Shown here: positions 16,238 through 23,505 of the stretch, piece by piece
How positions within the stretch are numbered: the stretch's first letter is position 1
Layout of the letters: every line of letters begins with the position of its first letter
NCBI RefSeq assembly: GCF_001447385.1
Contig: NZ_LLWQ01000206.1
Location: 32,194 to 96,193, forward strand
Direction of reading: 5' to 3'
Length of the DNA stretch: 64,000 nucleotides
Source of the DNA: Paracoccus sp. MKU1
GTDB taxonomy: Bacteria; Pseudomonadota; Alphaproteobacteria; Rhodobacterales; Rhodobacteraceae
Made by a program: the position numbers and the translations under genes
Notes under the pieces: generated by a model
The model's database searches: none
Told to the model about the DNA's origin: nothing
The model's input: the letters and a program-made list of their open reading frames with translations, nothing else

Positions 16238-16540
16238 ATGCGCGCCTACTTCCGATACCTGACCTTTCCCTTTCTCGGTGCGCTGCTCGGCTTGATGCTG
16301 GCGCTGGCATTGCCCACGGAAGGGCGGGCCTATGCGCCGCTGGAACGGGAATTCACGGCCCCGGTCCTCTATGTCGAGGTCGAGGTCACCGCGCCGATCC
16401 TTGCCCCGGACCCGGACCTGACGGCCCGATGTATGGACAAAGGCACCCGTTTGCAGGATGCCAGCTACCGCAGTCGCGAGGCCGTCCCCGATCCCGCGCG
16501 CATCTATGGTCTGGTCAGTCCGTTCTCGCGCTGGTCGTGA
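16238..16540 (+). CDS. Small exported or membrane-anchored protein
   Basis: 100 residues. Basic start then the hydrophobic FPFLGALLGLMLALALPTEGRAYA, a signal peptide or single N-terminal anchor with a possible cleavage after GRAYA. The mature part is short with one cysteine. GAGGAGG upstream. Followed by a terminator. Possible envelope function in infected cells; inferred only from the signal. Confidence 0.6.
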   Translation: MRAYFRYLTFPFLGALLGLMLALALPTEGRAYAPLEREFTAPVLYVEVEVTAPILAPDPDLTARCMDKGTRLQDASYRSREAVPDPARIYGLVSPFSRWS

Positions 16541-16548
16541 ACCAGATA

Positions 16549-16572
16549 GGCCGTCCTTCGGGGCGGCCTTTT
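16549..16572 (+). terminator. Intrinsic terminator
   Basis: GGCCGTCC, loop TTCG, GGGCGGCC, TTTT. A palindrome follows at 16577-16590. Confidence 0.85.
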
Positions 16573-16611
16573 CAGTTGCAACGGGTTGCATTCGATTTAT
16601 CTAAAAATGTG

Positions 16612-16654
16612 TTGACCAATAATCTAGGTTAACCTAGTCTGATGAAGTCAGAGA
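16612..16654 (+). promoter_or_regulatory. Early-family promoter P9 with GTCAGAGA leader
   Basis: TTGACC, 17 bases (CTAGG in spacer), TAGTCT (16635-16640), six bases, GTCAGAGA at 16647. Confidence 0.75.
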
Positions 16655-16664
16655 CGAGGAACCG

Positions 16665-16904
16665 ATGGAACACGATGACGAAAAGCGCCTAGCGGACGCA
16701 ATCCGCAGATCGCGACGCCGCCGCGAATGGCTGGACGCCTTTGCCGACATCCTGATCATCACAGGACTGCTCATCATCACAGGACTGCTCGTGGTGATCT
16801 CGGCTGTTCTGACCTACCTGACGGGGTCGTTCGAGGTGGCCCGCATCCTGTCGCTGGTCTGCCTGTGTGGCCTGCTGCTGATCCGCTGGCAGGTGGGCAG
16901 ATGA
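16665..16904 (+). CDS. Two-helix membrane protein with tandem IITGLL repeat
   Basis: 79 residues. Basic N-terminus (RRSRRRREW), then ILIITGLLIITGLLVVISAVLTYL and a second segment ARILSLVCLCGLLLI. The repeat IITGLL-IITGLL comes from a perfect 18-bp tandem duplication (16755-16790), a recent event. Overlaps the next gene. Confidence 0.65.
   Translation: MEHDDEKRLADAIRRSRRRREWLDAFADILIITGLLIITGLLVVISAVLTYLTGSFEVARILSLVCLCGLLLIRWQVGR
16755..16790 (+). repeat. Perfect 2 x 18-bp tandem duplication
   Basis: Two identical copies of ATCATCACAGGACTGCTC in frame inside the membrane segment of the 16665 gene, adding six residues. Confidence 0.95.
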
Positions 16905-17089
16905 GCCGCCGATATGCGCAGGGGGCTGTCGCGGTCGCTGCCACCGCAACAGCCGGGGCGGTGATCGCCGCGCTCGAAGCGATGAAGGCAGTTCTCGGGG
17001 TCTACCCGGCCATCGTCGCCGCATTCACGCTGTCGGCTCTGTGCCTTGCTTTGCTGGTGATGATCCACCGATCTGAAAACCGGAAGTAA
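16901..17089 (+). CDS. Small two-helix membrane protein
   Basis: 62 residues with segments AVAVAATATAGAVIAAL and AIVAAFTLSALCLALLVMI. ATGA overlap with the preceding membrane protein suggests they act as a pair; a holin-like role cannot be excluded but nothing specific supports it. Confidence 0.6.
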   Translation: MSRRYAQGAVAVAATATAGAVIAALEAMKAVLGVYPAIVAAFTLSALCLALLVMIHRSENRK

Positions 17090-17156
17090 ACCGCAATTCT
17101 GGGTCATGGCGCGGATCAACGCCGCAACCCGTTGCAGAACTGGGAGAATTGAGACG

Positions 17157-17918
17157 ATGGACAAACCCACTGACAAGCTGGTCACCCGTCAGATCGGGCG
17201 TGGGACGTGGCAGGGACCGGAGAGCGAGGCCAACCGCATTTTCGGGCCGCAGCAAGAGGCAACCCGGCACCCGGACGACATCGCCGTGGATCGCTTCGCG
17301 CGGATGATGAAGGACAAGCTGCGCTACGCGCGCGAGGTCAAGGGTCGGAGCGGCTGGGATAGTCCCGAGGACTGCCCCGCACAACATCTCCGGCAACTTC
17401 TTCGAGAGCACATGGCGAAAGGCGATGGCGTCGATGTCGCAAACCTCGCCATGATGCTGGCTCTGCGGGACGAGCCGACCGCCACCGCCGATACGCAGGA
17501 AGACGACGCATTCGTTGCCGGTGCATGGTGGATGCAGGGCATGATCCTGAAGTCGGTGCTGCCGCAGCTTCGCTCCATGACGTCTCGCGGCGAAGTTGTC
17601 GGTATGATCCGGAGTGTTTCCGTTCCGAAGGGGTCGGTCCCGGCTGAACCGGACTACTGCTACGATCCGACCGACTGGGATGTCACGCATGTCTGGGGAG
17701 ATCGGCATGAACTGGTGGGCAATATCTTGGATCGTGGTTCGGACGATGCGCCGGTCGAGATCGCCACGCTGATGCGTGGCCCCAGCAAATTCGTCGTCTG
17801 GGAACATCTGGATACCGACGGGGACGGGGAGGCGGATGATCGGGAACTGCGATGGTTCGACCGCCGCGAAGACGCTGTCGCCTACCAGAACCGGACCAAG
17901 GAGAGTGTCCATGGCTGA
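17157..17918 (+). CDS. Phage protein of Ead/Ea22-like type with an EF-hand-like loop
   Basis: 253 residues. FARMMKDKLRYAREVKGRSGWDSPEDCPAQHLRQLL, then HMAKGDGVDVANLAMML is a helical module common in temperate-phage early proteins (Ead/Ea22-like neighbourhood). Near the C-terminus DTDGDGEADDRE matches the spacing of a calcium-binding EF-hand loop (acidic at 1, 3, 5, 9 and 12). Function unknown. The start at ATG 17157 follows a one-mismatch palindrome copy (17123). Confidence 0.6.
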   Translation: MDKPTDKLVTRQIGRGTWQGPESEANRIFGPQQEATRHPDDIAVDRFARMMKDKLRYAREVKGRSGWDSPEDCPAQHLRQLLREHMAKGDGVDVANLAMMLALRDEPTATADTQEDDAFVAGAWWMQGMILKSVLPQLRSMTSRGEVVGMIRSVSVPKGSVPAEPDYCYDPTDWDVTHVWGDRHELVGNILDRGSDDAPVEIATLMRGPSKFVVWEHLDTDGDGEADDRELRWFDRREDAVAYQNRTKESVHG

Positions 17919-18213
17919 CGGAAAGGCCCATCACCCGTTTCGTGATCTGGAAATCCATGTCTTTGTCGGCGTGGGCGCTGCGGAGGGCAGGGCGGTTGCC
18001 CGGTTCCACCCGTATGACGCTGTTCCGATGCTATTCATCGGATCGTCTCCGGAAGACGTGATCGGAAAGGCCGAGGCATTCCGGCAGGAAACCATCGACA
18101 AACACGAGGCAGTCTATGTCGAGCGCGTCGAACGCGCTGCCAAGGCCCGGGCTGCTCGCCTTGTGAAGGCCCCGGAAGTCCGAACTCGGAGGCCGAAAGG
18201 AGACGGCGCATGA
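17911..18213 (+). CDS. Small protein of unknown function
   Basis: 100 residues; EIHVFVGVGAAEGRAVARFHPYDAVPMLFIGSSPEDVIGKAEAFRQETIDKHE, then a basic alanine-rich helix. AAGGAGAG upstream. Overlaps both neighbours by short ATG/stop overlaps. Confidence 0.6.
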   Translation: MADGKAHHPFRDLEIHVFVGVGAAEGRAVARFHPYDAVPMLFIGSSPEDVIGKAEAFRQETIDKHEAVYVERVERAAKARAARLVKAPEVRTRRPKGDGA

Positions 18214-18362
18214 GCCTGTTTGTCGAGCACTACACCGGGAGCAACCCGGAGCCTCACATTGAGACCAGCCGCGCGGCCATGCGCGCGGTGTTGGGCTTCA
18301 CGCTGGCGGCAATCATCTCCGCGCCGGTATCGCTGATCGCTGCCGCGCTGACCTATGTATGA
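18210..18362 (+). CDS. 50-residue membrane protein
   Basis: Starts MSLFVEHYTG; residues 25-49 (RAVLGFTLAAIISAPVSLIAAALTYV) form one membrane helix. GGCCGAAAGGAGACGGCGC before the ATG provides a ribosome site. ATGA overlap with the preceding stop supports it. Confidence 0.6.
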   Translation: MSLFVEHYTGSNPEPHIETSRAAMRAVLGFTLAAIISAPVSLIAAALTYV

Positions 18363-18396
18363 GGGGCACCATGAAAATCGCATCGGAGGGGCGCTG

Positions 18397-18672
18397 ATGG
18401 CCGTCTATGTGGACTGCGCACGCGCCCCGTATCGCGGCATGTTCATGTCGCACATGGTCGCCGACACGTCCGAGGAACTGCTCGCCATGGCCGACCGGAT
18501 CGGCGTGGCCCGAAAATGGATACAGAAGGCCGGAACGTCTCACGAGCATTTCGACATCTGCCAGAGCAAGCGGCGTCTCGCATTGGACGCAGGCGCTGTC
18601 GATGTCACACGATACCAACTGGCCCAGTTTTTGCGCGAACGAAGGGAGAAGGTCAATGTGTGCAAAGCCTAA
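18397..18672 (+). CDS. DUF4031-like protein
   Basis: 91 residues. VYVDCARAPYRGMFMSHMVADTSEELLAMADRIGVARKWIQ, later HFDICQSKRRLALDAGAVDVT, is the complete DUF4031 pattern: a short YVD strand, an S/C-H-M-x-A-D motif and a C-terminal S-K-R. The family is common in phages and bacteria; its biochemical role is not known to me. GGAGGGGCGCTG precedes the ATG. Confidence 0.75.
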   Translation: MAVYVDCARAPYRGMFMSHMVADTSEELLAMADRIGVARKWIQKAGTSHEHFDICQSKRRLALDAGAVDVTRYQLAQFLRERREKVNVCKA

Positions 18673-18967
18673 GCCGGGGGACGGTCTGCGTCCCACTCAA
18701 AAGCGGATCGCGGCGCTTCGCGCCATGAGGCAGGACGCAGAGGGCTGCGTCGCCTTGAAAGCCGGGGTGGCCCGTGGCCTGCTGGAACACCGTCTGATCG
18801 AGAAGGCATTCGACCCGGAGACCGGCCACCATCTGAAGGGCAGGGAGGCTTGGACGATGATCTACTGCATCACCCGAGCCGGGAGAGACGTTCTGTCTCT
18901 CTGGGAAGCGATGCAACCCGTTGCAAAAGAAAACGGGCAAACCACCAACAAAAGTGTTGACGAATAA
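18656..18967 (+). CDS. Small protein of unknown function
   Basis: 103 residues; basic N-terminus (KPKPGDGLRPTQKRIAALRAM), then GVARGLLEHRLIEKAFDPETGHHLKGREAW, the outline of a winged-helix-like fold. A palindrome at 18912 encodes MQPVA near the end. The stop lies within the next promoter's -35 region. Confidence 0.6.
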   Translation: MCAKPKPGDGLRPTQKRIAALRAMRQDAEGCVALKAGVARGLLEHRLIEKAFDPETGHHLKGREAWTMIYCITRAGRDVLSLWEAMQPVAKENGQTTNKSVDE

Positions 18968-18999
18968 ATAGGGATGTCGTATAAAGTAAGGGTCAGAGA
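18957..18999 (+). promoter_or_regulatory. Early-family promoter P10 with GTCAGAGA leader
   Basis: TTGACG, 17 bases, TATAAA (18980-18985), GTCAGAGA at 18992, AGAGGAGACC. Confidence 0.85.
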
Positions 19000-19015
19000 T
19001 AGAGGAGACCCGAAC

Positions 19016-19351
19016 ATGAACGCCATGACCGAATTCTGCGTCCCGACCGCCCAGTCCACCGGCACCGTGGCCGTGGCGGTCTATCGGATCGGCGACAAGG
19101 TGAAGATCGGAACCTTCACCGACGCCACCGAAGCCCTGAAGGAAATCAGCTATTTCGTGGAGAGCCTGATCTGGTCCGAGGTGACGGGCCGCCTCTCGAA
19201 GTGCAGCCTTGCGGTTCTGCGCGACTGGCTGGAAGAGGAGGGTGTCGAGGACGTCAGCATCGACCTCGTGGCCTCCTCGCCGATCTGGACCCGCGCCCAG
19301 ACGAACAGCGCAGCGCAGGCCGACCGCACCCAAGCCTTCTTCGCAGCGTGA
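19016..19351 (+). CDS. Small protein of unknown function
   Basis: 111 residues; TGTVAVAVYRIGDKVKIGTFTDATEALKEI, then SLAVLRDWLEEEGVEDVSIDLV. No family recognised. First gene of the P10 unit. Confidence 0.6.
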   Translation: MNAMTEFCVPTAQSTGTVAVAVYRIGDKVKIGTFTDATEALKEISYFVESLIWSEVTGRLSKCSLAVLRDWLEEEGVEDVSIDLVASSPIWTRAQTNSAAQADRTQAFFAA

Positions 19352-19356
19352 TAGCC

Positions 19357-19536
19357 ATGGACCTCGACGCCATCCTCTGCCTCGCCACGCCGGTCACCCT
19401 GACGCTGGTGATGCTTGCCGCAATCATCCGTCAGGCGGATGTCACGCTTGGCGAGGCCATCCGCATCATCGCCCTCGCTCCGGCAGCCCTCGCTGCTGTC
19501 TGGCTCGGTTTCGTGGTCGTGCTGTCTATCGGATAG
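19357..19536 (+). CDS. 59-residue two-helix membrane protein
   Basis: Segments LCLATPVTLTLVMLAAII and IIALAPAALAAVWLGFVVVLSIG. Starts five bases after the previous stop. Followed by a structured non-coding stretch. Confidence 0.6.
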   Translation: MDLDAILCLATPVTLTLVMLAAIIRQADVTLGEAIRIIALAPAALAAVWLGFVVVLSIG

Positions 19537-19549
19537 CCCCGCCACATGC

Positions 19550-19634
19550 CCAGTCGCCGTTCGCCTGCGGCGGCTGGAAGACTGGGCGTGCTACGGTCTG
19601 CTCCTGCTCGCGCGGGCCGCAGCACGCCCTTTTT
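19550..19634 (+). ncRNA. Double stem-loop ending in a T-run: terminator or candidate small RNA
   Basis: CCAGTCGCCG pairs over ten positions with CGGCGGCTGG (19550-19559 with 19568-19577, one G-U, eight-base loop). Then GGGCGTGCT (19584-19592) pairs with AGCACGCCC (19621-19629) around a 28-base loop containing GCTCCTGCTC, followed by TTTTT. It occupies the 170-base gap after the 59-residue gene. The second stem is a good terminator; the two together could also be a stable RNA processed from the mRNA. No separate promoter seen. Confidence 0.5.
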
Positions 19635-19706
19635 CGTCGTCCATCTGGGGTTGCAGAACTCCACGGCCTGCCGCATGAGACGCGCAGCGAGCACAGGGAG
19701 CGAGCC

Positions 19707-20003
19707 ATGGAGCACAACATCGAACTGACCTTTTCCCGAGACAACTGGATCGAGGCCGAGCGCCAGCGGGATCGGCATCGCCAGAGGAACAGGGCAGGGG
19801 ACCAGACGTGGTTCACGGGAGACGATGCGCGTTTCCTGATCAGCGAGGAGCCAGATCACGTCACCGTTCGCGGGCACTTCGCTCCGGCTCTTCTGGACAT
19901 TTCTGACGCCTCTCGCCCGGACCGGCTGGTCCCGGTCTTCCTGTGGCTTCTGGCTGACCGCGTCGTCTATCTGAAGGATGGAACCGTCATCAAGGGTCAA
20001 TGA
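19707..20003 (+). CDS. Small protein of unknown function
   Basis: 98 residues; ELTFSRDNWIEAERQRDRHRQRNRAGDQTWFTGDDARF, later PDRLVPVFLWLLADRVVYLKDG. A basic and polar helix precedes a hydrophobic end. GGGAGCGAGCC before the ATG. Function unknown. Confidence 0.55.
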   Translation: MEHNIELTFSRDNWIEAERQRDRHRQRNRAGDQTWFTGDDARFLISEEPDHVTVRGHFAPALLDISDASRPDRLVPVFLWLLADRVVYLKDGTVIKGQ

Positions 20004-20029
20004 AAAGACCGGCCCGGTTTACATATGTG

Positions 20030-20072
20030 TTGACAAAGAAAGTAATCAATGAGATAACATAAGGGTCAGAGA
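20030..20072 (+). promoter_or_regulatory. Early-family promoter P11 with GTCAGAGA leader
   Basis: TTGACA, 17 bases, GATAAC (20053-20058), GTCAGAGA at 20065, AAAGGAGACC. Here the palindrome lies downstream, with its first T being the T of the start codon (20091-20104). Confidence 0.85.
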
Positions 20073-20089
20073 GGAAAGGAGACCCAACG

Positions 20090-20398
20090 ATGCAACAGGT
20101 TGCACCGATTTTTCCCGCAGTCACGGATCGCGCTTATGGCGACGTATCGCAGCACATGATCCGGCAGGTCCGGAAGACTTTCGACCGCGATGAGGTGGCG
20201 CTGAAGGCGATCAACCTTTTCCCCGCTGCACCGATCAAGGCGCGCAGGCTGCTCCGAGAAAACCCCGACGCGCACAGCGTCGAACTGCTCTGCATGACCG
20301 CAACGGATGACGTTGTGCTCTTCCGCTTCGGCAAGCGGGGAGGCCGTCGGGTGATCTGGAACTTCACGACCGGCAACAACAAGGAGAGGACGCAATGA
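20090..20398 (+). CDS. Small protein whose start codon overlaps a palindrome
   Basis: 102 residues beginning MQQVAPIFP, the residues being dictated by TGCAACAGGTTGCA. The rest (HMIRQVRKTFDRDEVALKAINLFP, then GKRGGRRVIWNF) is basic; no family recognised. Anything binding the palindrome would block initiation here. Overlaps the next gene by four bases. Confidence 0.6.
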   Translation: MQQVAPIFPAVTDRAYGDVSQHMIRQVRKTFDRDEVALKAINLFPAAPIKARRLLRENPDAHSVELLCMTATDDVVLFRFGKRGGRRVIWNFTTGNNKERTQ

Positions 20399-20643
20399 GG
20401 CGTCGAGACATCACCTATCCGCCTGCGGACAAGGCCAAACCCATTCACGCCGTCATCTGGTGCGAGTTCTTCGGGCCGATGAAGGAATATGCGACGAACC
20501 CCGAGCAGGCGGTGGCCCGGGCAAAGGAAATCCACGGCAGCGATGTTGCCCCGCCTTGCGCCGCTGTGACGCTGACAGAGGGCAACGCGCTGCACTTCCA
20601 CTGGCGCAGCGACAATTTCGAGATGGAAGGCGAAGACGCATGA
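20395..20643 (+). CDS. Small protein of unknown function
   Basis: 82 residues; HAVIWCEFFGPMKEYATNPEQAVARAKEIHG suggests a mixed alpha/beta fold. Translationally coupled to the DNA methyltransferase that follows (overlap 20640-20643). Confidence 0.6.
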   Translation: MRRRDITYPPADKAKPIHAVIWCEFFGPMKEYATNPEQAVARAKEIHGSDVAPPCAAVTLTEGNALHFHWRSDNFEMEGEDA

Positions 20644-21392
20644 AGATCGAACGTCACATCATGGACGTGCTGGAAGCCGCGCAGGTGGACGGCAACAAGC
20701 TCGTGTTGGTCGGGCAGCTTGAGCGCAAGGTCTACACCGAGGCCAACAAGGTGCTCGAAGCCATCGGCGGGAAATGGAGCCGCAAGGACAAGGCGCATGT
20801 CTTCCCGGAGTCTGTGGCAGACATTCTGGACCCGATCCTTCTGACCGGCGAATACACCCGGAACAAGCAGGACTTCGGGCAGTTCGACACGCCCGAGGCG
20901 CTGGCATACGAGGTGGCGGCGCGGGCCGACATCCAGTTTGGTGATCTGGTCCTCGAACCGAGCGCCGGGACTGGTCGTCTGGTTGCAGCGGCGCTGGAAT
21001 CCGGGGCGCGGGCGGTGCATTGCATCGAGCTTGATCCCAAGCGCGCGGCGCACCTGCGCGATGCCTTCGACCCGATCCAGCCGGTCGCGGAGGGCGACTT
21101 CCTCGAACGCGAGGCCGAGCCGGAATACAACCGCGTCGTGATGAACCCGCCCTTCGCCAAGCAGGCGGACATCGACCATGTCCGGCACGCATTCGACTTC
21201 CTCGCGCCCGGTGGGAGACTGGTGGCGATCATGTCGGCATCGGTGATGTTTCGGACCAATGCCAAGGCGGCCAGCTTCAGGGACTTCGTGGACGGGCAGG
21301 GTGGCGTCATCGAGCCGCTGCCCGACGGCTCCTTCAAGGAGAGCGGAACTGGCGTGAACACCTGTCTGGTGGTGATCGACAAGGTGGCGTGA
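20640..21392 (+). CDS. DNA N6-adenine-type methyltransferase
   Basis: 250 residues. SAM motif I EPSAGTG at residues 106-112 and catalytic motif IV NPPF at 169-172 in the order of amino-methyltransferases of the gamma/N12-like group; D/NPPF implies N6-adenine methylation. The first 100 residues (KVYTEANKVLEAIGGKWSRKDKAHVF and GEYTRNKQDFGQFDTPEALAYEVA) resemble the N-terminus of phage-encoded orphan methyltransferases. No restriction partner is adjacent, so self-protection or regulation of phage DNA is likely. Target sequence unknown. Confidence 0.85.
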   Translation: MKIERHIMDVLEAAQVDGNKLVLVGQLERKVYTEANKVLEAIGGKWSRKDKAHVFPESVADILDPILLTGEYTRNKQDFGQFDTPEALAYEVAARADIQFGDLVLEPSAGTGRLVAAALESGARAVHCIELDPKRAAHLRDAFDPIQPVAEGDFLEREAEPEYNRVVMNPPFAKQADIDHVRHAFDFLAPGGRLVAIMSASVMFRTNAKAASFRDFVDGQGGVIEPLPDGSFKESGTGVNTCLVVIDKVA

Positions 21393-21427
21393 GTTGCAAC
21401 AAGTTGCACCCTTATGCTAGAAATCGG

Positions 21428-21456
21428 TTGACCAACAATCAAGGATGTAGTATAAG
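21428..21456 (+). promoter_or_regulatory. Promoter P12 without GTCAGAGA
   Basis: TTGACC, 17 bases (AACAATCAAGGATGTAG), TATAAG. The leader reads GGTGTAACGAAAGGAGG and lacks the family element. Palindrome 21395-21408 upstream. Confidence 0.75.
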
Positions 21457-21478
21457 GGTGTAACGAAAGGAGGATGCG

Positions 21479-21787
21479 GTGGCATACGGGTTTCAGATCA
21501 GGACGACGGCAGGGTTCGTGGACCTCGGAGATATTCGGTCTCCGCGCCGGGTCTATTCCCATATCGTTGGTGTCAATGACCACGTCACCAATCCCTACTC
21601 GTATACCGGCGCGTATAATGCCCCGGCGGGGCAGAATCTCACCAAAGCGAATAGCGTCGTCACCATTGAGGCGCTAGACAACAAGGAACCCCCTTTCTTC
21701 CAGCGTTTCTCGAATGGAACCGTGACGTGGCGGGGCGGGGACAATAACTCAAAAAACTTCCGCATCGACTACTGGAAATTCACCTGA
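21479..21787 (+). CDS. MAYGF-type protein 1 (DUF6453-like, possibly virion surface)
   Basis: 102 residues from GTG 21479, with AAAGGAGG upstream. It starts MAYGFQIRTTAGFVDLGD, the same opening as the next gene. The form M-x-Y-G-(L/F)-x-(V/I)-x-N/T-x-x-G is shared by small phage proteins (DUF6453-like) that I associate with tail or surface proteins of marine phages. Bases and codons look less GC-rich than the neighbours, with AGA and ATA codons. Confidence 0.55.
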   Translation: MAYGFQIRTTAGFVDLGDIRSPRRVYSHIVGVNDHVTNPYSYTGAYNAPAGQNLTKANSVVTIEALDNKEPPFFQRFSNGTVTWRGGDNNSKNFRIDYWKFT

Positions 21788-22398
21788 TGGCATACGGGTT
21801 TCTCATCAAGAACAAGAACAACGAAGTCGTCATAGATGATCAATCCGCCTCCCTTCAGGTCTGGAAACAGGTAACCTTGACCGGAACTGCGATAGGGGTC
21901 GGCTCATATAGATACGGGAAGACCAACAATAACTTCATGGGAATGCCGTTCATCTATCTGCCGGGAGTCGGGGACTGGGTGGCCTACGATCCGCAATATG
22001 GCTACATATCCAATAGGACCACCTTGCGTATCACCACCGCCCGCGCTGTCCGAGACATGAGCGGGGTTCCGGCAGAGCCATACGGGATGGAGGTATATGA
22101 CCAGAACGGGTTGATTACGTTCAGCACCGCTCGGGATTTGGTTGCGGTAATCGACACCTATATGGTAGACCCCGGCAATATCGTAAACATCCCGACGACA
22201 GCCCGGGACTTCTATATCGGGACCGCCTCGCTGTCGTATGAGCAGTTTTCTAGCTCGTCCTTCTTTCAGGATGGGCACGGGATTGAGAGAACGTCCAACG
22301 GAATCAAATGCCGTTACGTAGACCTTGGAGACACCCTCGCGCCGTATGGGGAGCTAGAGCCATATCCCTTTTTGTGTCTCGGGGCCGTCATCGTTTGA
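21787..22398 (+). CDS. MAYGF-type protein 2 (paralogue of preceding gene)
   Basis: 203 residues; starts MAYGFLIKNKNNEVVIDD and continues with beta-rich segments such as MGMPFIYLPGVGDW and NGLITFSTARDLVAVIDTYMV. Clearly related at the N-terminus to the gene it overlaps by one base. Many codons rare elsewhere in the window (ATA, CTA, AGA, GGA) point to recent transfer. Surface or tail-associated function is inference. Confidence 0.6.
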   Translation: MAYGFLIKNKNNEVVIDDQSASLQVWKQVTLTGTAIGVGSYRYGKTNNNFMGMPFIYLPGVGDWVAYDPQYGYISNRTTLRITTARAVRDMSGVPAEPYGMEVYDQNGLITFSTARDLVAVIDTYMVDPGNIVNIPTTARDFYIGTASLSYEQFSSSSFFQDGHGIERTSNGIKCRYVDLGDTLAPYGELEPYPFLCLGAVIV

Positions 22399-22426
22399 GC
22401 CTTTAACCATACCAGAGGAGACTATC

Positions 22427-22909
22427 ATGGTTAAATTCATCGCCGCCGCCCTTATCGCCATGGCCGCATCTGCGGCGAGCGCGGGCCAAAGCTACACCTG
22501 CGTCCCGGCCCCCGCCGAATGCAAGGTTACCTACACGGGCAGCGCCACGCCCGCAGTCGCTGCCGAGTATTTTCAGGACGCCCACGCGGCCATTCGTGAA
22601 GCGCGCGGCGTGAGCAAGCTGATCGGCGTCGTCAAATACGACATGGATCGCGGCATCGTGGTCCTGCACCGCGACGGCATCAGCCGGATCAACAGCATCA
22701 GCCGGGCCACCGTCTACAAGGTGATGAAGCTGTTCGATGACCGGAACCTGCACATCCGCGAGGTCCGGGTGACGGATCGCCATGCTCGGCAGGTCCACAT
22801 GCGGATGTTCAACCATAACCGCAAGACGCGCGGCTTGGTCCGGTTCGAGGCGCTGAAAGACGTGGCCTTCCCGAAGCCTGACAACTATGTGCCAGCCGCC
22901 GCGAAGTGA
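22427..22909 (+). CDS. Exported protein with cleavable signal peptide
   Basis: 160 residues. MVKFIAAALIAMAASAASAG is a textbook signal peptide with an ASA cleavage site; the mature protein has two cysteines (YTCVPAPAECKV) that could form a disulfide, followed by VVKYDMDRGIVVLHRDGISRINSISRATVYKVMKLF. Acts outside the cytoplasm, perhaps in the periplasm; superinfection exclusion or lysis timing are possibilities without direct evidence. GAGGAG upstream and a strong terminator downstream. Confidence 0.75.
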   Translation: MVKFIAAALIAMAASAASAGQSYTCVPAPAECKVTYTGSATPAVAAEYFQDAHAAIREARGVSKLIGVVKYDMDRGIVVLHRDGISRINSISRATVYKVMKLFDDRNLHIREVRVTDRHARQVHMRMFNHNRKTRGLVRFEALKDVAFPKPDNYVPAAAK

Positions 22910-22934
22910 AACCGGAGAACGGCGGCGAGAGCAG

Positions 22935-22957
22935 GCCCCGCTTCGGCGGGGCTTTTT
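22935..22957 (+). terminator. Intrinsic terminator
   Basis: GCCCCGC, loop TTCG, GCGGGGC, TTTTT. A one-mismatch palindrome (22960-22973) follows. Confidence 0.9.
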
Positions 22958-22990
22958 CGTGCAACGGGGTGCAATGATCATACAATTGTG

Positions 22991-23033
22991 TTGACGCACA
23001 AACTAGAGCATGGTATATCTTGGGGGTCAGAGA
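22991..23033 (+). promoter_or_regulatory. Early-family promoter P13 with GTCAGAGA leader
   Basis: TTGACG, 17 bases with ACTAGAG in the spacer, TATATC (23014-23019), GTCAGAGA at 23026, AGGAGG. Confidence 0.85.
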
Positions 23034-23044
23034 CAGGAGGCCAC

Positions 23045-23383
23045 ATGGCGCACATTGATACCACCGGATGGAAGCCCGAGCGGATTGGGCGGCTCAACAA
23101 GCTGCTGGATAAACTGATCCGCAGCGAAGGGCAGGTGAAGACCCAGAGGCAATGGATCGAAGACATGCCGGACGACGTCACCAAAGAGGTGATCGACGGC
23201 ATGATCGACTACAACCGGACCCATTTCAATCGTCTGACCAGCGACCGGGCGCAGCGTGAATACATCGCGCGTCTGAAGGAAAAACGCAACTATGTCGTCG
23301 GAGACATGCTGGTTCCGAAGCTGGTGTTCGACGCCGTCCCGGGCGAGATCATCGCCGACGCGGACCGAAAGGGGGCAACCTGA
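23045..23383 (+). CDS. Small helical protein
   Basis: 112 residues, highly charged and helical: ERIGRLNKLLDKLIRSEGQVKTQRQWIEDMPDDVTKEVIDGM and DRAQREYIARLKEKRNYVVGDM. First gene after P13 with AGGAGG close to the ATG. Function unknown. Confidence 0.6.
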   Translation: MAHIDTTGWKPERIGRLNKLLDKLIRSEGQVKTQRQWIEDMPDDVTKEVIDGMIDYNRTHFNRLTSDRAQREYIARLKEKRNYVVGDMLVPKLVFDAVPGEIIADADRKGAT

Positions 23384-23505
23384 TGTTCACGCATCTCGGC
23401 CTTGTCGCGGTCCCGGTCCCCTTTCTCGGCATCGCCTATGTTTACGCGCCGCTGCTTGTATTCGTGCGGCTGTGCAACCCGTTGCAACCAAGAGGTATGA
23501 AATGA
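23383..23505 (+). CDS. 40-residue membrane peptide
   Basis: MFTHLGLVAVPVPFLGIAYVYAPLLVFVRLCN then a short tail; one hydrophobic span. The ATG overlaps the previous stop and its stop overlaps the next ATG, and AAAGGGGG lies upstream. A palindrome (23473-23486) encodes CNPLQ near the end. Short, so moderately supported. Confidence 0.5.
   Translation: MFTHLGLVAVPVPFLGIAYVYAPLLVFVRLCNPLQPRGMK

Noticed and set aside
19546..19728. Possible 60-residue gene in the gap after the membrane protein
   Set aside because: Arginine/serine-rich shadow sequence lying across two strong stem-loops and a T-run; no ribosome site.
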